Shown: positions 32,077 to 43,549 of the stretch, piece after piece
Layout of the letters: the number at the start of each line of letters is the position of its first letter
Numbering within the stretch: the stretch's first letter is position 1
NCBI GenBank assembly: GCA_027605045.1
Contig: JAQFWX010000004.1
Coordinates: forward strand, 2,242,683-2,306,682
Direction: 5' to 3'
DNA: 64,000 nt
Source of the DNA: Phallus indusiatus
Lineage: Eukaryota > Basidiomycota > Agaricomycetes > Phallales > Phallaceae
Notes under the pieces: model-generated
Databases searched by the model: none
Seen by the model: the letters and a program-made list of their open reading frames with translations, nothing else
Told to the model about the DNA's origin: nothing
Position numbers and translations under genes: made by a program

Positions 32077-34481
32077 ATGGGTGTCCCAGGCCTATGGGAT
32101 GTAAGACCTTCTTATGATTACGCGTTATGCCCGCCATTTGACACCCTTTTAGCTTCTTCGTCCCTGTGGTGAAACTTATTCCCTCTTAAACCTTGCCGTC
32201 GATGCCGGTTTCGTGCAAAATCACAATAAACTTCGAGCGTATCGTATAGGGATCGATGCCTCTATATGGTTCTTTCACGCTCAGGGCGGCAGAGAGGGTG
32301 AAAATCCTGAGTTGAGAACGATTTTTTTTAGATGTGCGAGGTGTGTATAGCTGATCGCGAGATCAACCACCGTCGGTAATACGTCTTTTGCTCATACTTG
32401 CAACAGATTACTGGCTATGCCTTTTCTCCCCTTATTTGTGTTTGATGGTCCCAAACGTCCCAAGATCAAGCGGGGAAAGGTGATTGGCGGTAAAGAACAT
32501 TGGATGGTTAACAGTCTCCGCACCATACTAGATGCGTTTGGATACGAATGTCGAACCGCTCCTGGTGAAGCGGAGGCAGAGTTGGCATATCTAAATTCTA
32601 TAGGCATTATTGACGCAGTACTATCGGACGACGTAGACTGTTTCATTTTTGGCGCTCCCACTGTCATTCGTAACTTATCGTCGACATTATCAACTAAAGC
32701 TAAGAGTGGAAAAGAAGACGGTCAACATGTGAATATATATAAATTGAAAGATATAGAAAAACATCCAGATGTTGGTCTCACTCAAGGAGGGCTCATCCTC
32801 ATCGCGCTTTTGAGAGGCGGTGACTACGACCAGGTAAGACACACGTCAATCAACACCTGCCTTGCATTTGATCCTTCGTAAATAGCAAGGAATTGATGGA
32901 TGTGGCGTGAATATTGCTCAAGCTCTGGCGAGGGCCGGTTTTGGCGACCGTTTACTTTCTGCCGCCCGGTCGAACTTTCCAAGACAACTAGAAGAAATAC
33001 TCCCTCAATGGCGTAAGGAGTTGCGCGAAGAACTTGCTACCAATGCATCTGGTTTTGCACCGCGCAAATCCCCAACCGTCGCAAAACGTATCACCAGCGA
33101 TTTCCCCAATTTGGATATCCTCCGTTGTTATACTCATCCGGTGACCTCAGAATCTGAATATAGTGGCCCCCGGGGGCTGGACTCTATTTGGAAAAAACGT
33201 GCCGACGTTGCAAAGATAGCTCGTGTCTGCGAGCTGTATTTCGAATGGGGTGTGGAAGACAAGATTATCAAACGTTTCCGAAGTTTCCTATGGCCTGGAG
33301 TCGTTCTACGAACGTTATTGTATACAGCGCTCGACAACGAGAAGGAAGACGATACCAGCAATCAAGTTCTAGAGACACCTTCAAAGGGTCTAGCGCGACA
33401 GTTGAATAAAGTTGCGTTAAGCTCCAATTTTAACATAAATCACATTATTACCGCCATCCATGGTCAACGACAGCACAAATCTACGGATGATTTATTAGAA
33501 TATCGTTTGGAAATAAAACCTGACGAATTCGTTGCTCGAGCGCGGTCCGGAATTCAAGGAACTCGAGTAGAGGCCCGCGATTCTGCAGCAGCAGAAAGCT
33601 CCGGCGAAGACGACGATTCCGGAAACGAGAGTATTCAGGTTGATCCTGATTCCACTCTTCGCGTTTGGATGCCGGCCATAATGGTCACTCACGTTCACCC
33701 TACACTCGTAGACAATTATGTCAGTGCTAAAGCCGCAAAATCAAAGAAGAAGAAAGCCCCCAAGCCCAAAGGTACCGCCACAGACAAAAGCAAGACCTCA
33801 TCTTCTGACAAACAAGCTCGCTTGGAAGCCTTTATTCAGTCATATACCTCAAATAACCAAAGTAGTAAAAATCAATCTTTAGATTCTTCTTCGACATCCT
33901 GCACCATTCCTCAAGCCCCCGAGCCTTCGCCATCCAGAGGGTCTCAAAATATCTTAGAAAGACTTGATAATGATCCATTTATTGCATCAATAGGCACGTC
34001 TTCACGGACCGCGTCAACTGGCCAAAAATCAGAGATACCTCCCCCTCTACCGCTAAATCTCGGTCTGCGACCATTCCCTGAGATCGCCCTTGAGCACGAT
34101 GACGACGATGATATATTCAACCCTACACCCAAACCAAAACCAAAACCATCAATTCCTCGGCCTTCGGCTCGTGCCCCCTCACCCGACAGAAAGGCGGAGT
34201 CAAATACGTCCCCAATTAAGATGTCGCCCAGAAAGTCGCCCAAAAAGACGAAGGCACAAACTTCACCACACGTCAAAACGACAGCTTCAGCACAGGCCTC
34301 TCTGAAACTCCCAATGCGTCCTCTTGAATTATTGAAAAAGCGTGTTGTTGGCAAGTCAGAATATGACTCCGAAATTATCGTCATTTCAAGCGATTCTGAT
34401 TCGGAAGTCGACTTATCAGAGCCGCTTTTTTTACGGAAAAAAACCATATCTCAAGAGGCGGATTTTATTGATCTTACTTGA
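32077..34481 (+). CDS. GEN1/Yen1-like Holliday-junction resolvase (XPG/Rad2 family)
   Basis: A structure-specific nuclease that cuts Holliday junctions and related branched DNA in the nucleus. There are four exons, 32077-32100, 32153-32340, 32407-32833 and 32886-34481, totalling 744 residues. The N-terminal XPG block reads MGVPGLWD, LLRPCGETYSLLNLAVD, YRIGIDASIWFFHA, ENPELRTIFFRCAR and FLPLFVFDGPKRPKIKRGK. The I-region has APGEAEAELAYLN, AVLSDDVDCFIFGA and GGDYDQQGIDGCGVN with the helix-hairpin-helix. These keep the acidic metal-binding residues (GIDAS, GEAEAE, DDVD, GGDYD). After about residue 400 come a basic, disordered region with KAAKSKKKKAPKPK and KMSPRKSPKKTK (likely nuclear signals) and an acidic SDSDSEVDLSE tail. 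A damaged copy lies 3.6 kb upstream. Confidence 0.92.
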
Positions 34482-35347
34482 TTCAATTGTCATCATAGTG
34501 TATTTCTGAATTTAGCTGGCTTTTTCTTTTGTATAAATCGGATCATGGCATAACTGATACGAGAAGTCTGTGTGATAGGCATTTATTAGGGTGGCAATTG
34601 AATTTGTTAGCTCTGACGCGGGAGAACGAGAGGTGCGTGCAATGCATGAAAATACCAGCGCTTTTGAACGTCAACCCCTTAATAAGTCTATTAAAGTCTA
34701 TTAATACCAGGCTCAGCCAGGACGTAGATAGTATAGTGATCATTAAAGGGGGTTTTGTCCCCGGAATTCCAGATGGGCCGGAATCCCAAGGGGTTGTTCA
34801 CGATTTTTGGTTACTAACCTTTCCTAATCATAATTTACATTCAGTAAGTCAATAAAGTCTCAATAAATTTATGTGCGACGAGTATTCAATGAGGACCGAG
34901 CAAAGGGGAGGAACCTCTGAGGGTATCGACGTTGCGTACGGCCCATCTCTCCGGAAGGTCTCAGAATTCAGAGAATTCGATTACGGATTAGGACAGACGA
35001 CACGAAAAACATAAAAGCACACTCCGCAAACTCGAGGCATAGTTCAATAGGAGGTCTAGGAAACTTCTTTGATGAGTATCATCTGACACTCAGCCCAGGC
35101 TGTTTTCGCCGTTTATGTTTGGTGGCACTTCTTCATAAAAATCGCTGGTTACGAATTGCCGGCGGTTCATTGCTTGAATTTTTCATAATATATAAACTGA
35201 AAGAATATTAAGGTGTTTTCTCGTGTCTCACCTGGGTTAAAACATAGAACTCTCAGCCTGAGCAATTGGAATTCAAGCAACACTTCGCAAGTATTAATCT
35301 GCAGTGCAATGATAATAGATAGATACCGAGACAGCTTGAGGTCGCGG
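34482..35347. other. 3' region of GEN1-like gene and tRNA upstream
   Basis: A plus-strand frame of 108 codons (34529-34855) includes IIKGGFVPGIPDGPESQGVV. It has a gtaagt donor near its end but no partner exon I can identify, so I do not call it a gene. The rest is intergenic. Confidence 0.4.
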
Positions 35348-35430
35348 GACGACGTAGCCAAGTTGGTTAAGGCGTTTGATTAGAAATCAAATCCACTTTG
35401 TGGGCGTAGGTTCGAATCCTGCCGTCGTCG
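35348..35430 (+). tRNA. tRNA-Ser (anticodon AGA)
   Basis: An 83-nt cloverleaf with no intron. The acceptor arm GACGACG pairs with CGTCGTC, followed by discriminator G. The D arm is GCC-aagttggttaa-GGC. The anticodon stem TTTGA/TCAAA (35375-35379 with 35387-35391) holds a 7-nt loop ttagaaa with anticodon AGA at 35382-35384. A long variable arm (about 35392-35405) is typical of serine tRNA. The T arm is GTAGG-ttcgaat-CCTGC. It decodes UCU. Internal A and B boxes (tagccaagttgg, ggttcgaatcc) serve as its promoter. Confidence 0.95.
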
Positions 35431-35433
35431 CTG

Positions 35434-35444
35434 TTTTTGTTTTT
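35434..35444 (+). terminator. RNA polymerase III T-run
   Basis: Two T-runs (35434-35438 and 35440-35444) follow the tRNA by 3 bases, as expected for polymerase III termination. Confidence 0.8.
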
Positions 35445-35571
35445 GCGCAATGCTCTCAACAATCCGACAAAGAAAGTTTTCGCATTTGTAAGTAGTACCG
35501 GACTTTTCATTACAAAACATTTTTAAAAAAATCATTGAACTTTACAGAACGATTTCCGTTCAAGAAGCAAA

Positions 35572-36480
35572 CTATTGGTAACTATGGACTGCTCGGATAT
35601 GATTGATTAGACCGTCTCGCCGGTTAAAGCGACCATCACTGAAATCGATAAGCTGTGGAACTACAATCATAATTTACAAAAGACTCACCAATATTCACAG
35701 AAGTATGTGCGGTCAGAATTCTGGGTTCTGACATGCCTATCGGCATCCGATTTACGCCTGAAATGCGTGCCACTTTCAAAATGTAAGCGTTGGGAACGTA
35801 TTTCGGGGAAATTAATAAAAACGCTCACCATGTGCAAAAGAACGGTTGAAAGGAAATGTGCTCCTGCTGTATGTGCCTAATCACGTCTTCAACGGCTGTG
35901 TAGAAATATACACTGCTCGTCGGACAGTTCTCCCAAGTGCACATTAGATGATCGACAGCCAGGGCAGAGAAAAAACTCGTGAAATGAAAGAGAGGTATAT
36001 CCGTCCCCCTTAAATCAATGCACATATGCTGAACGAAACAAGAGCATTTGGTTAGGTGTGGAGACCAGCGAGTAGAGGAGGATCAAGGAACACTGAAAAA
36101 ATGACAAACCAAAAATTGCGATTGTTCTTCTGTCATACACGGTATTCGATTCAAGTTATGGAATAGATGTGAGAATGGGCTGTAGACAAGCTGTCACCTT
36201 GAATCTCGCGCAAATGGTGGCTTTTAAGTGCAATCGACAGCTTTGAGGCTTTATTTTTGAATGCCGGAGTTAATGCTGATTCCGCTTCACTTTTTGCCGC
36301 GGATAACTTTGTAATTTCCCAAATTGAGATGCGTTTTCTCTCTAATAAAGCTCTCGATTTCGATAGCCCCAAACTTGAATGAAAGTGCACATTGTGCCTT
36401 CTTTCATCGTCGGATTGGAATACAAACATCAAGCCATGGCAATATTTACCATTTAATATACCAACCTCTTGTAGTCCCAA
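35572..36480 (-). CDS. C2H2 zinc-finger protein, paralog 4
   Basis: A member of the same zinc-finger family as the three genes to its left, more diverged. The finger region reads HLMCTWENCPTSSVYFYTAV with DVIRHIQQEH and FFCTW, then after a 50-60 nt intron RKSDADRHVRTQNSDRTYF with CEY, and after a second intron DGRFNRRDGLINHIRAVHSY, ending in a stop at 35572. The introns fall in cysteine codons as in the paralogs. The first cysteine of finger 2 is followed by TW instead of a second cysteine, which may weaken that finger. Upstream exons are uncertain; a minus frame at 36151-36480 may belong to it. Confidence 0.55.
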
Positions 36481-37262
36481 AAGGGGTTAGTGCTGGTGAT
36501 GTTATAAAAAAAGACCTCATACTTGACATAAAAGTGATTATTGCGACCTGGTTGATTCAGCGTTTTTTCCATCCTACCAATGACCTTTCGCTTCGGTGGG
36601 AATTTCGACGCCAGAAGCCTTCAGGCTGAGTTAGTGATAATCCTTCAAGCGAGGTTGAAGCTTTCCGGAAAAATTGAAAGAATCAGTTATGATGGGAAAA
36701 TTTTAGATTGGCCAAGGCAATGATGATCTCAAATTTTTCTGACAGATCGGGAGAAGCTGTAATATAAAAGTTTATTATATTGGATAAAGTCATGCATAAT
36801 CACCCCCACAAAGCTGACAGCGAATTTTCATAATCGACTTTTGAATTATAAAGCACGCCTATTTGAAAGTGGATATATTGGCGAACGATGAACGTTGAAC
36901 TTGCGGAGGGTCTAGCCAGCCGTTAACCCTGGCTTTTCCCGAATAAGCGGTTATCGTATATAGCGGAATTTTGAAGGCGTATGTATAAGTATATTAGTTT
37001 TTATTAAGAAAAATAATCAATAGTCAGGCTCCATGTTAGATCCGAACCAATAGATTGACGACGATGTTGATAAACACGTACATTTTTATACGAAAATAGA
37101 TGTATCATACTTAGAATTCTAATTAATCAGATCTCAGAGTCAGTATAGTAATTTTGTTATCAAGAAGATGAAGCAGTTCACAAAACTGCAAGAAGAGAGC
37201 AAGCACACTATCTCTCTTCACTTCGACTCGCACCCAATATGAAATTGGAAACCTTCTTTCCC
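36481..37262. other. intergenic, AT-rich
   Basis: No gene or RNA is recognised. The right part is the 3' UTR of the HMG-box gene. Confidence 0.5.
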
Positions 37263-38386
37263 CTATTTTTTCCCTCGTGTTGGTTTAGATTTCTTGTCCT
37301 TTTCTTTCTCTTTGACTGCGGAAAGATTCTTCCGCGAACTCGATTGGTCATCATCTACCTTTGTTTTCTTCTTCGGCGGCTCGGGCTCAGTTTCTTGCTC
37401 GGACTCTACATCAGAATCACCTGCACCCTTCCCCTCTTCCTCACCCTCCTCTTCTTCCTCTTCAGTCATCTGAGCCTCGAGCTCAGCTTCTTCTGGTTCA
37501 GGCTCATCCTCTTCCTCCTCTGGAGGAGACACTGGTTCCGAGTCATCGGAGGCCGCGCGTTTGGTCCGAGAAGCGTTAGATGTATCTTCTTTGAGAGGAG
37601 TTGGCTATCAAGGAGAGTGAGTACAAAATGAGGTGGCACAGAAGGAAAGAAACACGCACTTTTTTCGCTGACTTCTTGGATCTTCCGTCTTTCTTCTCCT
37701 CCTGAACGATACCATGTTTGGCATCATATTCCGCCTTTTCTTTGTCGTATTTAGACTTCAGGGCTTCGTGGCGTTCAACATACATCTTGAAAGGGAAAAA
37801 TGAATTTCTCAGATTCAGGCTGTACAAAAAGATCAACGTACCTCCTTCTCCTTTTCAGAAACGGCACTCCAGAGCCTACTCACTTCGTTCAGTAGCTCCT
37901 GATTGTTCATATTCGGATGCTCATTTTTAACATCTTTTCGGACTTCGTTTTGGAAAAGTAAATAAGCGGAGGCAGGACGTTTGGGAGCGTCCTTGTCGCG
38001 TGCCTTTTTTTCCTTTACCACGCGTTTTTTCTTGCCATTTTCGTCTACTAATGGCGGAGAAGCCTCTTTGCCAGCTTTACGCTTCTTACTCCCTGCGGGA
38101 GCATCGAAGGGAGGCGATGGCGCAGATCCAAAGCTGGAGGACGGCGGCGGGGGAATGCTTTTCATGTCATTCACACGCGCAAACCAGTTGGAAAATTCTT
38201 CAGCGACTCTGGCGGCGTCGCGCATGGCAATTGCGGCGCGCGCAAATGTATTGACAACCTAGAAGAAGGAAAAAATTTTTTTATAGATGAAGGCTTGCAA
38301 CGGAGGGAGGAAGAGACTGAGACACATACTTCTCGCTGTTGTTGCTCGAACTGCGACGATATTGAGCCATTGGTTGTGGGAGCCAT
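37263..38386 (-). CDS. HMG-box chromatin protein
   Basis: A DNA-bending nuclear protein with one HMG box, close in type to Nhp6/HMGB proteins but longer. It begins MAPTTNGSISSQFEQQQRE and continues after an intron with VVNTFARAAIAMRDAARVA, a helical N-terminal segment. A basic linker (GSKKRKAGKEA, GKKKRVVKEKKARDKD) leads into the box, APKRPASAYLLFQNEVRKDV, EHPNMNNQELLNEVSRLW and SEKEKE, then MYVERHEALKSKYDKEKAEY across an intron. The C-terminal part is strongly acidic (PEEEEDEPEPEEAELEAQM, EEEEEEGEEEGKG) followed by a Lys-rich end, as in HMGB acidic tails. Four exons; start at 38386. It faces the PNUTS-like gene across a shared upstream region. Confidence 0.88.
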
Positions 38387-39294
38387 GGTTCACGAACTTG
38401 GAGAGGTGTAGTGAAAGAGGGGCGTATTTATACAGTGAAGCAGAATTTGTCCTTAATACGAGGGAGTTTAAGGAAAGTCCAGTCGTGGTTTAATGGACTC
38501 GCTATCCGGACTACAAAAAATTTGTAGCGGGGTTTATAACAAATTGTAGTCCCGATTATATTTGTTTCAAAGCAATATAACGTATTGTTATCAATATATG
38601 TACCAGTATTTGGTGCTATGTATTGAGTCTAGTAAAAATAAACACAAGCACTATTATTTGATTGCATTGATTTGCTTATGTGTGCAATAGCCTAAAAGGC
38701 AACCCTGAACAGCCGCCCCGGCCGAGTGCCGCAAGAGCCGAATTCTTCCTTTTCAAGCGGAGCTTACATTCAAGCGGCTTAGCGTTTTTGTTTCAAAACC
38801 GTCATCTCCCTCGAAAATTTCCCTAGACTAGAGACACACACCGCTCAATTGTTTTGAAATTTCGTGTGTTCGGGTGCTTTGCTGTTCAAAGCGAATATCC
38901 AGAACGCAGTAATTTGGATCAGTTCAGTCAAAAAACTAACTTTTTTAATCGTGTAAAAAGGGAGTAAAAAGGAGGCAGATTTTCTGTCGGTCTCTCCCTC
39001 TTTAAAACTGGTAATCGATTATTCGGTTCCCAGCTAGTGCTTGAAAATAATCCAGTTAAAACAGAAAAAGAAAGAGAAAAGAAATTCGCTTTTGCCCGAA
39101 AAACGAGTCGAAAGATTTATCATCCTTCCCCCATTATATCACGCATCCGAGCGAAGCGAACGAATTACACTGCGAGGCGAAAAGACTACACGCACCTTCG
39201 CCGACCGACGTTTCGAGGAAGGCAACGACTGCAAAAGTCTCAGTATTCTCTAATCCGCAGCCTCATTGAGAGAAGCAGAAGAAGAAGAAAAGAT
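38387..39294. promoter_or_regulatory. divergent promoter region, HMG-box / PNUTS-like
   Basis: About 900 bp between two divergent start codons, so it must hold both promoters. Nothing is coding. A plus-strand frame reading into the PNUTS exon (from 39037) is in frame with its ATG but starts in purine-rich leader. I see no clear TATA pair and name no sites. Confidence 0.5.
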
Positions 39295-42200
39295 ATGGAT
39301 TTTGGCGCATTTTCATCTATTTCAACAGCCGCCGGGCCCGTCACCTCAGCCACATCCCCCAACACCACCTCTAACGGATGGCACCCCTCGCTGCAAATGC
39401 AAGACCATCACCTTCATCATCACGATGAACGGACACCCACGGCTCAACAACGGATATCGACGGATACGCCGGGGTCGGTTGATATTGATGTTTCCATGCT
39501 CGGTTCAGCAGACGACGTTGGTGGTATGTTGTTTGTTTTCTTTCACATCTCGGAGTAAATCTAAGTATCTCGTTTTCTTTCTCGTCCCAGTCTCTACTTC
39601 TTCGTCCATGTCGTCCTCAGTCCACTCGCATACTCACGGGCATTCACACCAACACACACTATCACACCAGCATTCACAGGCACACCATACCATGCCCGTA
39701 TCACATCCACATCCCTACTATACTCTTTCCCCATTTCCATACTCGGCCTATAATTTCAGTCTCTCACCCTATTCGTCCCTATCCACCACCTCCGCGACGT
39801 CTTCATCTGGTTCCACTTCTCAACATTGGCCGGTTCCGATATCGTCTTACTCCTCCTTGAACGGCGCAACAAGCAGCCAATCAACCTCTTCTTCAAATCC
39901 ATCTACAGCTGCTTCTAGTTCTAATACTACCGCATCGTCAGGCTCGTCAGCGTCCCAGCAGCAGCAGTCGTCAGTTTTATCTCAACAGCAGCAGCAACAA
40001 CAACAACAACAACAACAACAGCAACAGCAACAGCAGCTACACTCTCCCGCTATGATGCATCAACAGCAGCAATCTCAACATCCATATCAAACTCAGCAGA
40101 TTCAAATGCAAGTTATGCAGAGTCCCCACTTACAGCACAGTCATAGTCCAACACCAACACCACCGTCGTCACAGCAACATCAGTTATCGCATACGTCCGC
40201 TTATCTGCAGCAACAACAGCAACCTCAACAACAATCACAATTAACAATTGAGTATGTGACGCTTTTCGTCTTTTTTGCTACATCATAATTAACGTTGCTT
40301 CTATATTCAGCCCTACGTTAATGCTTGCGAACTACGCAACCAATAGTTATTCTCCAACTGCATTTTATCCTTATACACAGACATTATCTCTTAATCCATC
40401 TTTATTGCATACTTCCTCATCATCTACACTCGCATCGGCAAATCCCCCTTTCTCTTCGGCGTCATCATCGTTGTCATCAGCCCAGACACAACCCTCTAAT
40501 CAACTAACATCAGCGCAGCTTCAACAGTCAAGTAGCTCATCTTCCCAAACTGGAGTCGTTCCACGATCTGCGCTATCCAGTGTCCTCAATGGTTTACTGT
40601 CCGCGAAAACTCTCGTCTCACCTAATCAGATTGTGCGGACTATCGTAACGATGGGAGCGACCGAAGTCGAGTTACCAATGCGATTACAGGTTCTCTCTAA
40701 GATTAGAGACTGTGCGGGGAATGACTTTTATCAAGCATGGGCCCAGAATACAGAAGCAATGGATATTATTCGCGAGTGGTTGAAAAACGCAATGAGCAAA
40801 AATAATGAATGGGAAGAGACTGTCATGCCTTTGCTTCACGTGCGTCCTCTTTCGATACCTAACGTGTTCCAATGTAATTACGCACTATTTTGACTTTATT
40901 GCATTTAGGTTATAGACCGGCTACCTCTAACAGTTGAATCGCTGCTATCCTCCAAAATTGGCAAGGTCATTGTTAAATTAAAGGAGAATTCCGCAAGTTC
41001 AGGTGGGTTATTTATTTTTTCAATTTAAAAAAAATGAAATCCATTATCTGGACATGTTTTCGCTTAAATCGAGGCGATGTGGTTATGATTTATTAAGCGC
41101 GGGAGCTTGCTTGTCAGAGTCCAACTTAACGCAAAGTGGCAAATTTTATTCCTGGAGAGCGACACATGTCTGCCTTCAAAAATTACTTATGTAACCACGT
41201 TCTCGCCTCTGATCTTGAGCTCATCTCCAAGGAAGGGCTTTAATTTTCTTGCGAATTTTTTTCCTTCTCATTTTATTGCTTACGTTTGAAACACATGTAT
41301 CTAACTTTATGCATTTTTCCCCTTTTTTATGTTTCTGTTTTACAATAATTCAGCTGTCAAGGATATGGCTTCGAATCTCGAGAATCGATGGCGGTCGCTC
41401 GTTAAACCCGCTGAAAAATCATCGCTCGAAAATGGGGTGAAAAAAGTTGATGGAGCGAAGAATGCAGAAGGTAAGTTTGGTTGTTTCCGAAATTGGAATG
41501 AACTACTAAGTATTTCTTTAAAGCCAAAAAGAGGAAGCTAGAAGACGCTGCGGGCAACAAAGCAGCGCCTGCTATGAAGAAACTGATGCTATCAAAGTCA
41601 GCGGCTGGAAGTGGTGCAAAACCAATCGTTGTCAAAAAGGAAGTTGGAGCGATGAGTACGACAGCTAAAGGGTCAACAACGACCACTCTAACGTCATCGA
41701 CTACGACTGTTCGAGATTCAAAATCAGATTCGTCATTTTTTTCTGCCCCGAAACCCAAGCCCAAACTACCCAATTTCAAGAAAGCACCGCCGACCGTGAA
41801 AAAGGAAGGAGTTGATTCCAACGTGGCGCAACCATCTTCGGTGGATCCGTTTAAGGATGCATTGGCGGCGATGACGAAGGCGAGGAACTCACCAACTCCC
41901 TCTGCTGCTGTTGCTGCTGCAAACGCGGCTCATGCCGCTCAGATGCAGGGATCGCAAGGGGGAGCCTCGGGTACGATGACAACAATAGCGACTGAGAATA
42001 GTGATGCAATGGTGATTACTACGGAGGGATCAGCGACCGTTGGGGCGACTAGTATAACAACAGCAACAGGGAAGAAAGTAAAGAAAGTTTCTTTCAAGGC
42101 CGAGAAAGATCTTGTGCAAATTAAGTATATTGAACCAGCGATTTATGATGATGGTGGTATGGGCGCGAATGTAAGCTGTATTTTCATAAAGAATGGTGGT

Positions 42201-43549
42201 CCATGCATGAGCATGGATAACCTGATCCTTTATCTCCATTTTCTTTTTTCTTCTCCTTACAAGAACGTAATCTCAATAATGCTTTATTATTTTTTCTTGT
42301 TTGCTTTGCAAATGGACAATAGGGTGTATATCATAATGTCCGAGACTTAGACCGAGACGAAGGCGCTGCCATGCATAAACACATATTTGAAGAGCAAATA
42401 GATTGGATGGAACCGTTACGTATGTGTCTTATGTTACTCTTCCCCTTCCATTACGACATCTCATATCTAAACAAAATAAACTATTTATAGTACTGGATAC
42501 ACCAAGTGGGTTTGAAACGCCGAAAGGGCAGCACAGCCAAGAAAAGCTGATACAAGAAGAACGGGAAAAGTCTGCATTAAATGCACTTTACATGCCTTCG
42601 CAGATACCGGAATCGCCTGCAGAGCTAGCAAACCCAATTCCTGACGACGAAGTGGACATAAATGTGAAATACATGCTGTCCGGGAACGAGGTGCGAGAAT
42701 TAACGCTGGATCGGGGACATGGCGCACCTGCAGTTGGGCTGTTAGGAGGACTTGTGGGTGGAAATGGAGTTGGTGGCATCGGCGCTGGTGTTGATGGGGC
42801 GTCGGCGATGTCTACGCTGAGCGTGCAAGGTCTAATAAGCCAGCTAGCGGCGGGATTATCTGGCGGCGGGAATAATGGCGAGGGAGGGCTTGGCGCTGAC
42901 GCCTTGTCGGGCATCGCCGCGTCGTCGGGCAGTAATGACATAGCTGTGAATTCGCACGGCGCAGCTGCTGTGACAGCGGCATCGATGCAGCCGACTGTTG
43001 ACCTTAAACAACTAGGGTTGGACATCAATTTAATTGCTCAACTCGTTGCTCAACATCCTAATTTATCTTCTACATTATCATCAACGTCGGCATCGGCATC
43101 GTCATCAATTAATAATGCATATGGATATGGAAATGGCGCCTCGCAAGCGCCCAGTAATTCTGCTTCCGCTACTTCTGGACTCATGATTGATGAGAATTCG
43201 TGGAATGGCGGAGGGTCAGCATCGTCGCAATATGGAGATTATGCGTCATTAGGACAGTATGATGACGATGGCATGTCAGGACCTCGGTCGAGAAATTGGG
43301 ACGCATCGTCCGAACATTCCTGGCGCGGTGGGCGTGGAGGCGGAAAGGGCGGAAGAGGAACCGGAGCCGGAGCTGGACGTGGAGGTGGTGGATTTAAACA
43401 TACAAAGCGGAAATTATGCACCTTTTTTGCAAATGGAAGGTGAGTTAAAGTTTACTACTATTGTCTTGTAGTATTTTTTTATTCAAATTCTTTTTTCGCC
43501 AAGATGCCGGTATGGTGATCAATGCGACTTTCTGCACGAGTTGCCATGA
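39295..43549 (+). CDS. PNUTS/Ppn1-like PP1 regulatory subunit
   Basis: A nuclear regulator resembling PNUTS (PPP1R10; fission yeast Ppn1), which targets protein phosphatase 1 to transcription and 3'-end processing. Nine exons: 39295-39523, 39591-40251, 40311-40839, 40909-41002, 41354-41470, 41524-42170, 42323-42419, 42491-43439 and 43504-43549. The N-terminus is His/Ser/Gln-rich with an 18-Gln run. Next is a TFIIS N-terminal (LW/TND) domain, from SSVLNGLLSAKTLVSP through RLQVLSKIRDCAGNDFYQAW to LPLTVESLLSSKIGKVIVKL. A basic region and a PP1-docking-like KKVSFKAEKDL (RVxF type) follow, then RDEGAAMHKHIFEEQIDWME. The C-terminus has an RGG-like stretch and one CCCH zinc finger (CTFFANGRCRYGDQCDFLH). 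Domain order matches PNUTS. Start chosen at the first ATG after the leader (MDFGAFSSIS). Confidence 0.82.
39983..40036 (+). repeat. CAA/CAG tract, 18 Gln codons
   Basis: A pure CAA/CAG run coding for 18 glutamines in the N-terminal region of the PNUTS-like protein. It is mixed in codon order, so probably more stable than a pure CAG repeat. Confidence 0.9.
41062..41220. other. intronic inverted repeat / candidate structured RNA
   Basis: Inside the 351-nt intron 4 of the PNUTS-like gene (41003-41353), far longer than its neighbours. The left arm 41062-41085 (gcttaa, atc, gaggcga, t, gtggtta) pairs with the right arm 41192-41220 (taaccac, gttc, tcgcctc, t, gat, c, ttgagc). This gives about 23 base pairs with small bulges, enclosing about 105 nt. 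It could be a structured non-coding RNA processed from the intron, a miniature inverted-repeat element, or a splicing-aid structure that brings distant splice sites together. I see no good box C/D or H/ACA set and no clear target-site duplication. Confidence 0.45.

Larger units (their letters stand above)
29236..33235. repeat. tandem segmental duplication, unit 2
   Basis: The second unit, with zinc-finger paralog 3 (minus) and the intact GEN1-like gene (plus). The match to unit 1 is highest in GEN1 exon 3 and patchy in the intergenic parts. The right-hand limit of homology is near 33235, where the truncated copy diverges. Confidence 0.7.

Noticed and set aside
34529..34855. 108-codon plus-strand frame after GEN1
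   Set aside because: No family resemblance and no partner exon; probably chance.
39983..40036. CAA/CAG runs here and in other genes as CRISPR-like or telomere-like repeats
   Set aside because: They are in-frame glutamine codons within long coding exons.
41062..41220. Intronic hairpin as a box C/D or H/ACA snoRNA
   Set aside because: Only a weak C-like box and one CTGA outside the stem, and no ACA box at the expected place; left as an unclassified structure.
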